From Crocinitomicaceae bacterium (GTDB lineage: Bacteria > Bacteroidota > Bacteroidia > Flavobacteriales_D > Crocinitomicaceae), in NCBI GenBank assembly GCA_024643365.1, contig JAHENC010000019.1, positions 1-64,000 on the forward strand: a stretch of 64,000 bases of DNA. Reading direction: 5' to 3'. Below, piece by piece: positions 62,392 to 64,000 of this stretch. The position numbers were made by a program, and so were the translations under genes. The stretch's first letter is position 1. The number at the start of each line of letters is the position of its first letter. Under the pieces are notes generated by a model. The model did no database searches and had not been told where the DNA came from. It was given only the letters and a program-made list of their open reading frames with translations.

Positions 62392-63453
62392 ATGAATTCA
62401 ACATACGTGAACGTCAATGGAATGCAGCACATCGGAGTAGCTGTTAGTGACATGAATAAAATTCTACCACTTTACCGAAAATTGTTTGGGATGGATATTC
62501 CCTTTTTCGATTCAGTTCAGGCCGCTCCACTGATGGATGTTTATACTCATGGCGTAACCATGACGAAGCGTGCAAGTATGATCATGAACCTTCAAGGAGG
62601 TTGTGCGATGGAAGTCATCGAAGCAACATCTTTCAAAGGAAAAGGAAACCTTAACACCTTCGCTTGGGGAGATTTAGGAATTAATGCAGTTCAAATGAAA
62701 TCGCGAAATATTCAGGGAAGTCATGATTTCGTAAAGAATTTGACTCCTGCTAAATCCATTCAAGCCGGACCAGATCAACGCAAAGGATTTTTCATCAATG
62801 ATCCTGATGGGAATTTGTTCCAATTTGTCGAGAATAATGAATATTATTCAAACACAGGACATCATTCGGGTGGAGTGTTAGGACTCAGTATTGGAGTGAA
62901 AGATGCCGATGAATCCATGAAATTGTACCGTGATATTTTGGGTTTTGATGAGGTTGTTTTTGATCAAACTGCTGTCTTTTCTGATTGGAGTGAATTGCCA
63001 AATGGAACAGAGCATTTCCGCAGGGTATTATTGACGAAGTCCAAGCCAACTGGTGGTGGATTCGGAAAAGTAACCGGTAAAAATTACATCGAATTGGTTC
63101 AGGCAATGGACCGCGTTCCTCAAAAAATCTTCAAGGGACGTATTTGGGGTGATTATGGATTTGTCCATTTAGGTTTGGATGTGAAAGGAATGCGTGAATT
63201 AGAAAAGGACATGTCCGCAAAAGGTTTCCCGTTTACGTGTGACAGTCAATCCGCATTGAGCATGGGGAATACAAAAGTTCATTGTGTTTACATCGATGAT
63301 CCAGATGGAACATTGATTGAAATGATCGAAGTATTTAAAGTTCCGATTGTCGAGAAATGGGGCTTATTCTTGAATGTAGAGAAAAGAGATCCAATGAAAC
63401 CATTGCCGGATTTCATGTTGAAGTTCTTGCGTTTTTCTAGGATTAAAGACTAA
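62392..63453 (+). CDS. VOC (glyoxalase/dioxygenase fold) protein with two VOC modules
   Basis: MQHIGVAVSDMNKILPLYRKLFGMD, FINDPDGNLFQFVE, LGLSIGVKDADESMKLYRDILGFDEV, CVYIDDPDGTLIEMIE. Confidence 0.88.
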   Translation: MNSTYVNVNGMQHIGVAVSDMNKILPLYRKLFGMDIPFFDSVQAAPLMDVYTHGVTMTKRASMIMNLQGGCAMEVIEATSFKGKGNLNTFAWGDLGINAVQMKSRNIQGSHDFVKNLTPAKSIQAGPDQRKGFFINDPDGNLFQFVENNEYYSNTGHHSGGVLGLSIGVKDADESMKLYRDILGFDEVVFDQTAVFSDWSELPNGTEHFRRVLLTKSKPTGGGFGKVTGKNYIELVQAMDRVPQKIFKGRIWGDYGFVHLGLDVKGMRELEKDMSAKGFPFTCDSQSALSMGNTKVHCVYIDDPDGTLIEMIEVFKVPIVEKWGLFLNVEKRDPMKPLPDFMLKFLRFSRIKD

Positions 63454-63620
63454 GAGCCGCAACCTACGCAGTCAATGTGACTGTCCATTGGACGAACGCC
63501 ATTCAATTTCATTTCTAAGTTGTGAATTTGATCTTTCAAATCCATATCCGAGAATAAATCTCCCGTTAATTGAGTTTTCAATTGGTCGATTTCAGCTTGT
63601 AATTGTACGTTTTGTTCCAT
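63450..63620 (-). CDS. Small coiled-coil protein with C-terminal CVGCGS cysteine motif
   Basis: MEQNVQLQAEIDQLKTQLTGDLFSDMDLKDQIHNLEMKLNGVRPMDSHIDCVGCGS; internal ATG 63620. Confidence 0.7.
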   Translation of the reverse strand: MEQNVQLQAEIDQLKTQLTGDLFSDMDLKDQIHNLEMKLNGVRPMDSHIDCVGCGS

Positions 63621-63730
63621 GACTTTATTTTTCGATTTTAAAAATATTGTTTTTTTTCTTTCGAGATTCAAAAGGATAAAAAAATATTACACCGCAATAT
63701 TAATACGGAATAAAAACGTACTTTCGATGC

Positions 63731-64000
63731 ATGTTTCAACTTACCGCTCAAAGTCGTCGTGTTCAGGTACTTCTGCAATTCTTGCGAGGACAAGCAAATA
63801 AACGTGCTACGTTTATGGAAATATGGACTCATTTGAATGAGCAATTGCCCTTGTTGGAGCAAAAGAAAATCAGTCGTCGCACCTTGGAAGGAGATTTGCA
63901 GTTTATCCGAGAGGACTTAGGCTTGAATCTAAAGCATGTGAATATTTCCAGAAAGCATTCCTATCAGCTCATGGAAATCGACGGAATTCAGGCGGAATTA
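63731..64000 (+). CDS. HTH/WYL-type transcriptional regulator, N-terminal fragment running off the right edge
   Basis: MFQLTAQSRRVQVLLQFLRGQANKRATFMEIWTHLNEQLPLLEQKKISRRTLEGDLQFIREDLGLNLKHVNISRKHSYQLMEIDGIQAEL, open to the window end. Confidence 0.6.
   Translation, partial: MFQLTAQSRRVQVLLQFLRGQANKRATFMEIWTHLNEQLPLLEQKKISRRTLEGDLQFIREDLGLNLKHVNISRKHSYQLMEIDGIQAEL

Overview
This is a 64 kb chromosomal window from an AT-rich Bacteroidota genome, probably Flavobacteriales/Crocinitomicaceae-like. That placement is inferred from gene content, TAnnTTTG promoter boxes and PorV/TonB-receptor families. Most of it is core genome: phoH, purC, panB, a rplM-rpsI-rpsB-tsf-pyrH-frr run, purS, pssA, lpxD, rpmE2, tsaC, pckA, rpmH, ftsY, rpmG/rpmB, xerD, aroQ, a phosphohexomutase, rocD, secA, guaA and hemF. 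I saw no prophage, transposase, CRISPR array, rRNA or convincing tRNA. Three accessory-looking cassettes stand out: (i) DabA-DabB-SulP-DUF2490, a candidate inorganic-carbon uptake operon headed by a small secreted acidic protein; (ii) GH109-like oxidoreductase-fold protein + nucleotidyltransferase + NahK/APH-like kinase, a possible GalNAc/GlcNAc salvage module; (iii) RimB-like protease + RimK + aspartoacylase-like + M14 carboxypeptidase, a possible amino-acid ligation/removal module. There is also a beta-lactamase-family protein fused to what looks like a GH3 C-terminal remnant. TAnnTTTG boxes sit only 4-5 nt before several start codons, suggesting leaderless mRNAs, and they correct several ORF-track starts. 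Two short ribosomal genes missing from the ORF track (rpmH and a DUF4295/bL38-like gene) were recovered by eye. All family assignments come from reading protein sequences without a database search.
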